A stretch of 6,622 nucleotides of DNA from Candidatus Margulisiibacteriota bacterium (GCA_030616825.1 JAUWWO010000022.1:1-6622), one strand, 5' to 3'. Shown: positions 1 through 6,213, counted from the stretch's first letter. The notes: generated by a model from the sequence alone, not told the origin. Translations and numbers: made by a program.

Positions 1-388
1 CTACAAACACGGCAAAAAGAGCTGTTCCCACTTTAAGGCCAATACCAATATTGCAAACTGGAATAATACCTGCGCTAAAGAGCGTATATGCCCTTCCCTT
101 TGGCAGAAGATTTAGAAAGAAATAGCCCCCAGCAAAACCAAGAAGAGCCACCCCTAGAAAGATAAGAGCCCCAACGCTCTCAAAGATTGAAGCTGCTTTC
201 TCACTTAATTTACTAAGCGGCAACGCCTTGCCAAAGGCAAGGGTCAAAAGTACAAACCCCGCAGCAATGATAACGCCTCCAGCAAAACCGCCACCCGGGG
301 TCAAGTGACCATGAAGAATAAGATATACCCCAAAGAGTATTATCAATGAAGCTAAGAGTCTAGCTACTGTCTTAACTATCAGTGTCAT
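1..388 (-). CDS. MnhB/MrpB-like (MbhF-like) membrane subunit, 3' end cut by window edge
   Basis: Integral membrane subunit of the Mrp-type Na+/H+ antiporter module that docks onto group 4 hydrogenases (MbhF position in Pyrococcus Mbh). My own translation from ATG at 388 stays open to base 1 and gives 129 residues. The family signature HGHLTPGGGFAGG lies at residues 26-38, followed by hydrophobic helices at about 39-52, 70-90 and 105-129. The end, reading NIGIGLKVGTALFAVFV, matches the last helix of MnhB proteins, so probably only some 10-20 residues are missing. The start was chosen because MTLIVKTVARLLA is the usual beginning of the family. No good Shine-Dalgarno site precedes it: the 40 bases between the upstream stop and this ATG are mostly a GCGGAT-rich repeat. 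It is the next structural gene of the hydrogenase operon after the D/E-type subunit, from which it is split by the GxxExxY gene. Family assignment is firm; the ion carried is not known. Confidence 0.9.
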   Translation of the reverse strand, partial: MTLIVKTVARLLASLIILFGVYLILHGHLTPGGGFAGGVIIAAGFVLLTLAFGKALPLSKLSEKAASIFESVGALIFLGVALLGFAGGYFFLNLLPKGRAYTLFSAGIIPVCNIGIGLKVGTALFAVFV

Positions 389-391
389 CCC

Positions 392-431
392 TAACCGCGG
401 ACTATGCAGAATTCGCGGATTACGCGGATTA
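392..431 (-). repeat. GCGGAT-rich repeat, left arm of imperfect inverted pair
   Basis: The plus strand carries stacked GCGGATT/CGCGGA units, including TTCGCGGATTACGCGGATTA at 412-431. Bases 408-428 match the reverse complement of 847-867 at 17 of 21 positions by eye, so this arm and the arm at 845-886 form an inverted pair around the GxxExxY gene. The repeat overlaps the stop codon of that gene (429-431) and fills the leader of the MnhB-like gene. A CCGCGG palindrome lies at 395-400. GCGG-rich repeats of this look are, to my recollection, common as dispersed repeats in bacterial genomes that carry many GxxExxY genes; that is not proven here. Confidence 0.75.
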
Positions 432-821
432 CTTTTTGTCATATTTTGACTCCTCACAAATGAATCTTTTAAACTCAAGTTTCTTCTTTCCAAAATTAAC
501 TAACAGCCCGACTTTATAATTTGTCGATTTTAGATATGAAATTAATTGTGCCTCATGGATTGGCTCAAGCATCGATGTCACCTTCAATTCCAGTATTACT
601 TTTTCATCCACTAAAATATCAACTCGATATTTACCTACGCTCTTGCATTTGTAAAATACAGAAATTTCTTTTTCTGCTTCTGCTTTAAGCCCCCGTAATC
701 CTAACTCATGCAATAATGCTCTTTTATAAATAACTTCTGTTAAACCTGGCCCAATATCCTTATGAACTTCAAATAAGGCTCCAATTATTTTTTCTGTAAG
801 ATTCCTATATAAAAGCTCCAT
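429..821 (-). CDS. GxxExxY family protein (PDDEXK_3-like), inserted in the hydrogenase operon
   Basis: Small soluble protein of 130 residues, the normal length for the GxxExxY family (TIGR04256/PF13366). The naming motif is seen as GLTEVIY at residues 26-32, preceded by the typical EVHKDIGPG. The rest looks like a PD-(D/E)XK nuclease core: RVD with D68, then ILELK with E78 and K80, and Q92 in AQLISYL. The biological role of the family is not established; nuclease activity is inferred from the fold. It has no link to hydrogenase chemistry. It lies between two Mrp-type subunits that would otherwise be adjacent. No clear Shine-Dalgarno site precedes the ATG (upstream is AAAAGTTTAAAA), but this start matches the family N-terminus. 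A count over 300 bases of the gene (481-780) gives about 34% G+C, against 37-60% in neighbouring 60-base lines that I counted. With the flanking inverted repeats this suggests arrival by transfer or transposition-like insertion. Confidence 0.9.
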   Translation of the reverse strand: MELLYRNLTEKIIGALFEVHKDIGPGLTEVIYKRALLHELGLRGLKAEAEKEISVFYKCKSVGKYRVDILVDEKVILELKVTSMLEPIHEAQLISYLKSTNYKVGLLVNFGKKKLEFKRFICEESKYDKK

Positions 822-839
822 TTTTAAACTTTTAAATCG

Positions 840-1409
840 TTACTCTTCCGCGACATCCGCGGTTTCTTCTTCAGCGGATTCCGCTGTTTTCTTACGTCCC
901 TTCTTTCTTAAAATTGCAATTGCTCCGATGACCGCTGTAAAAAGCACCGTTGCTTCGCCTAACGTATCATAAGCTCGATAGTCGAGTAAAACCGAAGTCA
1001 CAAGATTTGCTGCGCCGGTTTGCTTAAGTCCATTGGCGATATAATTTTTGGATACTTCCATAATCGGAATGCCAAATTGGGGTAAATCATAAAGAGCCCA
1101 AATTGAAAAGAGACCAAAGACAGCAACAAAGAGAATCATCGTCGCTAATGCAAATATCTCTTTTCTTCCGCCTTTAATTTCGGTTAAATCCTTCTTTACT
1201 CCAGTAGCTCGAATGAGTATTACCAAAACCACTATCTCCACAATTATCTGGGTGATGGCTACATCTGGTGCCCGGAGCATAAAGAAAATCAAGCACAGGA
1301 CAAATCCAACTACACCAAGAGCAACAACAGAAGACAAAAGACTTCTTATCTCAACCGCAATTACGGCCCCAATTAACACAAAGACAAGCAAAAGATAAAG
1401 CTCGATCAT
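840..1409 (-). CDS. MbhD-MbhE fused Mrp-type membrane subunit (DUF4040 + MrpA C-terminal domain)
   Basis: Membrane subunit of 189 residues combining two modules. Residues about 1-68 are a DUF4040/MbhD domain with three helices and the hallmark RAPDVAITQ at 46-54, with E58 after it. Residues about 86-168 match the MbhE/MrpA C-terminal domain: a helix at 86-106, then ANLVTSVLLDYRAYDTLGE (134-152) and a last helix at 153-168. In Pyrococcus Mbh these are separate proteins of about 100 residues each, and in Mrp antiporters both belong to MrpA. The acidic residues D49 and E58 are candidates for the ion path, by family analogy. The start is supported by a strong Shine-Dalgarno site, AGGTGAGGGG at 1422-1413, which overlaps the stop of the antiporter gene. 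The C-terminal tail (about 169-189) is a basic stretch followed by TAESAEEETADVAEE, is not family-like, and is encoded by a GCGGAT-rich repeat. Confidence 0.92.
   Translation of the reverse strand: MIELYLLLVFVLIGAVIAVEIRSLLSSVVALGVVGFVLCLIFFMLRAPDVAITQIIVEIVVLVILIRATGVKKDLTEIKGGRKEIFALATMILFVAVFGLFSIWALYDLPQFGIPIMEVSKNYIANGLKQTGAANLVTSVLLDYRAYDTLGEATVLFTAVIGAIAILRKKGRKKTAESAEEETADVAEE
845..886 (+). repeat. GCGGAT-rich repeat, right arm, translated as C-terminal tail of the D/E-type subunit
   Basis: The plus strand reads TCCGCGACATCCGCGG from 847 and then, after a TTTCTTCTTC spacer, AGCGGATTCCGCT (873-885), an exact 13-base palindrome around its centre. Bases 847-867 pair with the left arm (408-428) as an imperfect inverted repeat, 17 of 21. 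On the coding (minus) strand it contains two tandem related units, ACAGCGGAATCCGCTGAAGAA and then ACCGCGGATGTCGCGGAAGAG, giving TAESAEE-E-TADVAEE. The repeat therefore lies inside an open reading frame. Confidence 0.75.
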
Positions 1410-1412
1410 AGT

Positions 1413-1422
1413 CCCCTCACCT
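1413..1422 (-). promoter_or_regulatory. Ribosome binding site of the D/E-type subunit, embedded in the preceding stop codon
   Basis: The minus strand reads AGGTGAGGGG followed by ACT and ATG. TGA in this string (1419-1417) is the stop codon of the antiporter subunit, so termination and re-initiation are close together, which suggests translational coupling. It fixes the ATG at 1409 as the start. Confidence 0.7.
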
Positions 1423-3237
1423 AATTAAGACAATAAAAAGTAAAACAAGGCCGATCAAACACCAAGCAAGATAGGTATGCAACAACCCATCATGTATTCG
1501 CCGCAGTACCTGAAAGAAGAAAAAGGTAACCTTAGATAAAATCTCATATATATCGTAAAGCTTTGCCTCAGCCTCATCATAGAACTCAGCCACTATGGGA
1601 AGTTCTCTTATTGTATCATAGAAGCGAACCCCGGATACCTTAAGCCTTTCCTCTGGTATAACTTCTCCTCCTATAAACGCAGCATCACGCCTCACACCTT
1701 TGGTTTTCCCTAAAAAGTAGATCCCAGCTCCAATGGCAAGACCAACTATTATCAACGTAGCAGCTAGTACCGGAGACCACAGTCCCGAGAAGAACACAAA
1801 GGGAATGACAGGTAATATAAAATAGTGGAGTGGAAGCTCGAAAGCAAAGATCCCAAAGAGGACACAAAGCACTGCCAGGATGACCATGGGAATCCACATA
1901 GCCGGTGGCGTCTCTTTAATGCTCCCTGGCTTTATCTCCACACTCATCTTACCCAAAAATGTGGCATGGATTAATTTCATAAATGAGGCCAGAGTCAAAG
2001 CACTGCCAAACATGGCCGCAACTAACCAGATGATCCACCATCCCCCTCCACTTTTGCCAAGCTCTATGACACCCTGATATATCATCCACTTCGAGAAGAA
2101 CCCATTAAACGGTGGAATACCGGAGATGGCAAGCGCTGCAATGAGTGTTGTTATAAAAGTTATAGGCATGACACTGGCCAGCCCGCCAAGTTTATCAAGC
2201 TCAGAAGTTCCCGCCTCTCGCTCAACTGCTCCGCCCCCCAAAAAGAGGCAACACTTATATATAGCATGGTTTATCATGTGGAAAAGGCCGCCAGCTATTC
2301 CTACAGGTACACCTGTTCCGATTCCCATAACCATGTAACCAACCTGACTCACTGCATGAAAGGATAGAAGTTTCTTTAAATTATGTTGCACAAGAGCGGC
2401 AAGAACTGCTGCAATAATCGTTACTGACCCCACAGTGAGAAGCACCACGGACATAAAAGAGTTTGGAACAATGATAAATAAATCAAGGGAAATCCTGGCC
2501 AAAAGATAGATCCCCAGGAGTTTATCAAGCGATGCCGGCAAATAGGCCATAACAGAAGTTGGCGCCACTTCTGCAGAATCTGGTATCCATGTGTGAAATG
2601 GAATTGCTCCTGCTTTCGCCAAGGCAGGAGCAGCCAGAGCAAGATAAGCTATAATCGGAAGTGCTCCCTGAAGAGGAAGTCGTATGGAATCCATATCGAA
2701 TGTCCCGGTCAGATACCAGATTATCGAAATGCCCAGGACCATGATCGCATCTGTTCCGCCTACAATGACAAAAGTTTTCTTGGCAGCACCTGTAGCATTT
2801 GGTCCTCCAAGATTTATAAGATTGTACAGGGTTAGACCCGAAATTCCCCAGAAAACCAGGAAGATTACAAGGTTAGTTGAAAGTACTGCTCCGCAAGATG
2901 CACCAAGCGTTATCAGAATATTCCCATAATATTCATTTACACGCTCCATTTTCTCTATAAACTTCAGGGAATAAATTACGATAATGCAAGAGAAGAAAGC
3001 AATGGCCATAAGAATAAAGGCACTCAGATCATAACTTTTAAGACTAAATCTGATTCCCATTTCGCCAAGATCAAAACCAAATTGTAGGTTCCCTCCTACG
3101 AAGATCAGTACGGACAGAATAAAAGTGAAAACAGTGACAGCAAACGATATACTCCAGATCTTTCTCTTAAAGCACATGACAAGAAGACCGAAAATAATAG
3201 GCACAAAAATTGGATAAAGTAAAATATTGTTACTCAT
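1417..3237 (-). CDS. NuoL/MrpD-like (MbhH-like) antiporter subunit with long C-terminal arm
   Basis: Polytopic proton/Na+-translocating subunit of 606 residues, about 100 longer than archaeal MbhH. The proton-conducting membrane transporter domain spans roughly 70-430. Visible family motifs are LAKAGAIPFHTWIPDS (206-221; K208, H215), PTSVMAYLPASLDKLLGIYLLAR (226-248; K239), HNLKKLLSFHAVSQVGYM (285-302), the LFHMINHAIYKCCLF helix (318-332; H320, H324, K328) and SGIPPFNGFFSKW (372-384; K383). At the usual TM5 glutamate the sequence reads VFWGISGLTLYNLI, with G131 where other members have WE; D163 in TM6 is kept. After helices at about 445-510, a region rich in charged and aromatic residues (520-590) resembles the amphipathic lateral helix of NuoL/HyfB or MbhI, and a final helix spans 590-605. 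The start overlaps the large-subunit stop as ATGA, and AAAGG lies upstream of it. Confidence 0.93.
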   Translation of the reverse strand: MSNNILLYPIFVPIIFGLLVMCFKRKIWSISFAVTVFTFILSVLIFVGGNLQFGFDLGEMGIRFSLKSYDLSAFILMAIAFFSCIIVIYSLKFIEKMERVNEYYGNILITLGASCGAVLSTNLVIFLVFWGISGLTLYNLINLGGPNATGAAKKTFVIVGGTDAIMVLGISIIWYLTGTFDMDSIRLPLQGALPIIAYLALAAPALAKAGAIPFHTWIPDSAEVAPTSVMAYLPASLDKLLGIYLLARISLDLFIIVPNSFMSVVLLTVGSVTIIAAVLAALVQHNLKKLLSFHAVSQVGYMVMGIGTGVPVGIAGGLFHMINHAIYKCCLFLGGGAVEREAGTSELDKLGGLASVMPITFITTLIAALAISGIPPFNGFFSKWMIYQGVIELGKSGGGWWIIWLVAAMFGSALTLASFMKLIHATFLGKMSVEIKPGSIKETPPAMWIPMVILAVLCVLFGIFAFELPLHYFILPVIPFVFFSGLWSPVLAATLIIVGLAIGAGIYFLGKTKGVRRDAAFIGGEVIPEERLKVSGVRFYDTIRELPIVAEFYDEAEAKLYDIYEILSKVTFFFFQVLRRIHDGLLHTYLAWCLIGLVLLFIVLIR

Positions 3238-4415
3238 AACAGACCTTTAAGTTTTTCCGTTTTCTCCTGAGAGAGCTTGATGAGATCCTGACCATTAAAA
3301 AGCCCCTTCCCTGTTTCGCAGTCTACTGCCGCCGTTCTCTCAGTACAACAATAGCATGGATCAACTGCAGCAAGTATGAGTGCTGCATCGGCAATGGACT
3401 CTCCAATAATCGTCCTCTTGAAAGAGGGGACATTCATAAACGATGGAGCCCTGATTTTAACACGCTCAGGGTAGTTGCCTCCATTTGACCTGATATAATG
3501 AAAGACTTCTCCGCGAGGAGCCTCATGTACTCCTATGCCTTCGCCTTTTGGGATCTCCCAGACCTCTACCTCTATTGGTCCCTTTGGGAGTCCTTTAAGG
3601 CATTGTCTCACGATATTTACGGATTCCCTGATCTCAAGAAGCCGCACGACCGCCTTTGCAAAAACATCGCCTTCTTCACGGACGATTACCTTCCAATCGA
3701 CTTTATCATAAGCAGCATAGGGATGATCACGTCTCACATCTATTGCTACTCCAGACGGCCTTGCGGTTGGTCCAGTTACAGACAGTGCTATTGCATCTTC
3801 TTTCTTCAGCACACCAATCCCTTTGAGTCTTGCCTGTATTACCGGATCATCAAGCACTGCCCCAGTTAACATCTTTGTAAAAGAGTCAACTTCACCCAGG
3901 GCCTTAAGAAGATCAGGAATATCCTCTGCTTTGATGTCGCGCCTAACACCGCCAACCTTAAACATCGCATAATGGTTTCTGTTTCCTGATATCCTCTCAT
4001 ACATATCAAGCACCGGCTCCCTGTATCTCCATGCCCACATAAATACCGTATTGTATCCTATAAAATGCCCGGCAAGTCCAACCCAGAGTAAGTGACTGTG
4101 AATCCTCTCAAGTTCGCCAATTATCGTCCTTATGTAATGCGCCCTCTCAGGAACCTCAATGCCTGATACATCCTCAGCTGCTTGAACATAGGCAAATGGA
4201 TGCGAAGTTGAACAAATCCCGCAAATACGCTCCACCAAGAATACTCCCTGCTCATAGGTCTTACTCTCAGCAAGCTTCTCAATTCCCCTGTGGTTATATC
4301 CTATCCGGGCCTCTATATCGACGACCTTCTCCCCTTCAACCTTCAACGTAAAGAATTCTGGTTCCTCCTGAAGAGGATGAAATGGTCCTATCGGTATTAT
4401 GCACTCTTTCGCCAT
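3234..4415 (-). CDS. Group 4 [NiFe] hydrogenase large (catalytic) subunit, NuoD/MbhL-like
   Basis: Catalytic subunit (393 residues) that would reduce protons to H2 or oxidise H2 at a Ni-Fe(CN)2CO site on the cytoplasmic face. Both ligand pairs are present: VERICGICSTSH at 61-72 (C65, C68) and DPCYCCTER at 352-360 (C354, C357). Complex I NuoD lacks these cysteines, so this is a true hydrogenase. EAPRG at 298-302 is the conserved active-site-neighbouring motif of the superfamily. The N-terminal GPFHPLQEEPEFF and the WRYREPVLDMYERISGNR segment (129-146) are typical of group 4 enzymes. Residues after R360 form a 33-residue tail that may be removed by an endopeptidase of the HycI type after metal insertion, as in HycE. 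The extra cysteines C356 and C366 near the site are unusual. Subgroup within group 4 was not resolved; Mrp-type neighbours favour an Mrp-linked type. The start follows GGGAG, and the upstream stop is directly adjacent. Confidence 0.96.
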   Translation of the reverse strand: MAKECIIPIGPFHPLQEEPEFFTLKVEGEKVVDIEARIGYNHRGIEKLAESKTYEQGVFLVERICGICSTSHPFAYVQAAEDVSGIEVPERAHYIRTIIGELERIHSHLLWVGLAGHFIGYNTVFMWAWRYREPVLDMYERISGNRNHYAMFKVGGVRRDIKAEDIPDLLKALGEVDSFTKMLTGAVLDDPVIQARLKGIGVLKKEDAIALSVTGPTARPSGVAIDVRRDHPYAAYDKVDWKVIVREEGDVFAKAVVRLLEIRESVNIVRQCLKGLPKGPIEVEVWEIPKGEGIGVHEAPRGEVFHYIRSNGGNYPERVKIRAPSFMNVPSFKRTIIGESIADAALILAAVDPCYCCTERTAAVDCETGKGLFNGQDLIKLSQEKTEKLKGLL

Positions 4416-4847
4416 TTACTCTCCCTTTCTTAATGGATAAACGCCATCGGGCCAGTCATCTGCAAGAAGCAGTTTTACTAAATTTGGATGCCCAATGAAA
4501 TTCACGCCGAGCAGTTCGTGTATCTCTCTCTCTATCCAGTCGGCCGCTGGCATAAAACTTGTAGCACTAGGCATCTCCGGATATGGTTTCTCTGCTAGGG
4601 TCCGAACTGTTATTACCCTACCGGTTTTATCGTCGGACATATGATAAAGAATCTCGATACCCTCCCGGGTATCAACCCCTGAGGCAATGGCAAACCTTAA
4701 TCTCTCATCTAAAAAAAGGAACTTAACAACCTCCAGAGCATCCTTTTTGTTAGATGCGTTTACATAAATCCTCTTCGTGTTCTTCTCGAAGACCTCTATC
4801 TTCTTCCCGAACTTTTCTTTTAATCTATCTATAATATCCCCTGCCAT
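4416..4847 (-). CDS. NuoC/MbhK-like 30 kDa-type hydrogenase subunit
   Basis: Peripheral, cofactor-free subunit that packs against the large subunit in group 4 hydrogenases and complex I. At 143 residues it is short for the family. The diagnostic C-terminal block is clear: WIEREIHELLGVNFIGHP at 104-121, then LLADDWPDGVYPLRK at 127-141, which matches the Complex1_30kDa signature of ERE-x-x-D/E-L-x-G followed by GHP and DDWP-x-GVYPLRK. The N-terminal half (about 1-85) is a mixed alpha/beta domain with weak identity to the family. The start is fixed by GAGGAG (4858-4853) five bases before the ATG. The stop codon TAA directly abuts the ATG of the large subunit, so the two are very likely translated together in equal amounts, as expected for partners. 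Confidence 0.94.
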   Translation of the reverse strand: MAGDIIDRLKEKFGKKIEVFEKNTKRIYVNASNKKDALEVVKFLFLDERLRFAIASGVDTREGIEILYHMSDDKTGRVITVRTLAEKPYPEMPSATSFMPAADWIEREIHELLGVNFIGHPNLVKLLLADDWPDGVYPLRKGE

Positions 4848-4857
4848 GCAGTCTCCT

Positions 4858-5271
4858 CTACAGTTTTTTTAACGCCTTCACGATCCCGGAAATTATTGCC
4901 TCTGGCTTTGGAGGACACCCAGGAACATATATATCCACAGGAATAATCTTATCCAAAGGCATAACATAATTGTAACTATCCCTGAACATATGCCCGGTAA
5001 GTGGACAGGACCCAATGGCTACCACTATTTTTGGATTAGGTGTTTGCTCATAAACTCTCTTCACCCTGGGAAGAGCATGTCTATTTATCATGCCCGACAC
5101 AAGAAGCACATCCGCGTGCCTCGGGGAACCAACCAGAAGTATGCCAAACCTCTCCACATCAAAGCGTGGGGTTAAACAATCAATGACCTCTATGTCACAA
5201 TTATTGCAACCAGAAGCGCCTAGGTGAAAAACCCAGGGAGATTTCTTTAACCCCCATTTAAACAGATTCAT
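4858..5271 (-). CDS. Hydrogenase small subunit, NuoB/MbhJ-like, proximal [4Fe-4S] cluster
   Basis: Electron-transfer subunit carrying the [4Fe-4S] cluster nearest the Ni-Fe site. The protein has 137 residues, a normal length for the short group 4 form without the medial and distal clusters of periplasmic hydrogenases. Ligands visible by position are C22 and C25 in SGCNNCDIE, C89 in AIGSCPLTG and C119 in VPGCPPKPEAI. The CxxC spacing of the first pair is the hydrogenase form, whereas complex I NuoB has adjacent cysteines there. C32 is an additional non-ligand cysteine. There is no Tat signal, which fits a cytoplasm-facing complex. The gene starts four bases after the NuoH-like stop, and GGAG lies eight bases before the ATG. 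Together with the large subunit this defines the hydrogenase catalytic core. Confidence 0.96.
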   Translation of the reverse strand: MNLFKWGLKKSPWVFHLGASGCNNCDIEVIDCLTPRFDVERFGILLVGSPRHADVLLVSGMINRHALPRVKRVYEQTPNPKIVVAIGSCPLTGHMFRDSYNYVMPLDKIIPVDIYVPGCPPKPEAIISGIVKALKKL

Positions 5272-5274
5272 AGC

Positions 5275-6210
5275 TCACACTCCAAACATGGCAAGCACAA
5301 AACCAAGAATTGCCAGCGCCATCATCGGCCCCCAAAACAGCTTTATTACTTGATCAATCCTAAGCCTTGGATTTGTGTTTCTGATTAAAGTTATTAAAAC
5401 CAGAATAAGAACATACTTTAGTGCAAAATAACCGATTCCCCCACCTGAGCTTAAATCAACCCCGCCAAAAAAAAGTGTAATCAGCAAAACAGGAAGCGTT
5501 GCCAGCATCATTGCTTTAGTAAGTTTATATATCGCAAGCAGAGGTCCGGAGTATTCAATGAACGCACCCCCTACAATCTCCTGCTCTGCTTCTGGAGCAT
5601 CAAAAGGAACAAGTGCAAGTTTTGCTTGAGAACAAAGCAGCGCAACAATAAAGGCAACAATACAAGATGGAGATGCAATCATCATTCCATTAATAGATTG
5701 GTATTTCAAAATTTCGCCAAACAGTATCGAGCCCGTTTTGGCTACAACTGTAAATACTGCGATGATAAAGGGTAACTCATATGCCAGTATCAACTTCATC
5801 TCTCTGCTTGACCCTAAAGCTGCAAGGGGATTACCGGAAGAAAACCCTCCAAGTATTATGGCGAGTGACGGGAGAAGAAGAAGATATAAAACCACAATCA
5901 GGTCGCCAATAAATGTTACTCCCACATTCATATTCAGAACCCAAAGCATGGTGGACACAAGGGTAACCCCAGCAAGGCCTACCATCGGAGAGGCTACAAA
6001 GGCAGCAACTGAAGCTCCTCTGGGGATTATGGTTTCCTTACCCAGGAGCTTTAATATATCTGCAAATGGCTGATACCATGGAGGTCCCACTCTCCACTGA
6101 ACGCGCGCAGTTACTTTTCTGTCTACAAAGCTCGAGATGAGTCCCAACGCAGCTGTAAACAAAAAACCAGGAAATATTATAAATTTATATAGAATATCTA
6201 AAATCATCAT
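5275..6210 (-). CDS. NuoH/MbhM-like membrane anchor subunit
   Basis: Membrane subunit that forms the interface between the hydrogenase core and the ion-pumping arm. It has 311 residues and about eight hydrophobic helices, close to the family length of 300-330. Conserved loops can be read in order: DRKVTARVQWRVGPPW (30-45), ADILKLLGKE (50-59), SSREMKLILAYELPF (134-148), VPFDAPEAEQEIVGG (201-215) with EYSGP (219-223), and RNTNPRLRIDQ (277-287). The acidic loop around D204-E211 and E219 corresponds to the proton/ion entry funnel known in NuoH and MbhM. The start is ATGATG; the first ATG is used here, but the second (6207) is equally possible because there is no strong Shine-Dalgarno site and translation may be coupled to the TPR gene ending four bases upstream. 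It leads the order M-J-K-L, unlike Pyrococcus Mbh where M follows L. Confidence 0.95.
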   Translation of the reverse strand: MMILDILYKFIIFPGFLFTAALGLISSFVDRKVTARVQWRVGPPWYQPFADILKLLGKETIIPRGASVAAFVASPMVGLAGVTLVSTMLWVLNMNVGVTFIGDLIVVLYLLLLPSLAIILGGFSSGNPLAALGSSREMKLILAYELPFIIAVFTVVAKTGSILFGEILKYQSINGMMIASPSCIVAFIVALLCSQAKLALVPFDAPEAEQEIVGGAFIEYSGPLLAIYKLTKAMMLATLPVLLITLFFGGVDLSSGGGIGYFALKYVLILVLITLIRNTNPRLRIDQVIKLFWGPMMALAILGFVLAMFGV

Positions 6211-6213
6211 ATT

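Larger units (their letters stand above)
392..886. mobile_element. Candidate small mobile cassette: GxxExxY gene between inverted GCGGAT-rich repeats
   Basis: The segment consists of one gene (429-821) enclosed by inverted GCGGAT-rich repeats, set into an operon whose other junctions are only -4 to +10 bases. Removing it would place the MnhB-like gene directly behind the D/E-type subunit, the order expected from Mrp/Mbh operons. The segment holds no transposase and I see no target-site duplication, so movement would need to be in trans, or the repeats may have spread on their own. This is inference from layout, composition and repeat symmetry, and the exact ends are uncertain. Confidence 0.4.

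Noticed and set aside
389..428. Rho-independent terminator after the GxxExxY gene
   Set aside because: The GC-rich repeat is not followed by a T-run on the minus strand and leads straight into the MnhB-like ATG.
392..431. Possible CRISPR array from GCGGAT repeats
   Set aside because: Units are short and contiguous, without regular unique spacers, and form an inverted pair with the other side of the GxxExxY gene.
1685..2929. Several 60-80 codon open frames on both strands within the antiporter gene
   Set aside because: They are shadows of the strongly conserved NuoL-like frame, with no recognisable motifs or ribosome binding sites.
3498..3869. Plus-strand open frame of 123 codons
   Set aside because: It lies fully antisense to the hydrogenase large subunit, whose frame is well conserved; the antisense translation is rich in Tyr, Ser and Cys and shows no family motif.
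5738..6073. Plus-strand open frame of 111 codons opposite the NuoH-like gene
   Set aside because: It is antisense to conserved NuoH motifs and has low-complexity Thr/Arg-rich composition without family features.
1417..6210. Respiratory complex I (nuo) operon
   Set aside because: The large subunit has both Ni-binding cysteine pairs and the small subunit has CxxC rather than CC. There are no nuoA, J or K genes, while Mrp-type D/E and MnhB subunits are present.
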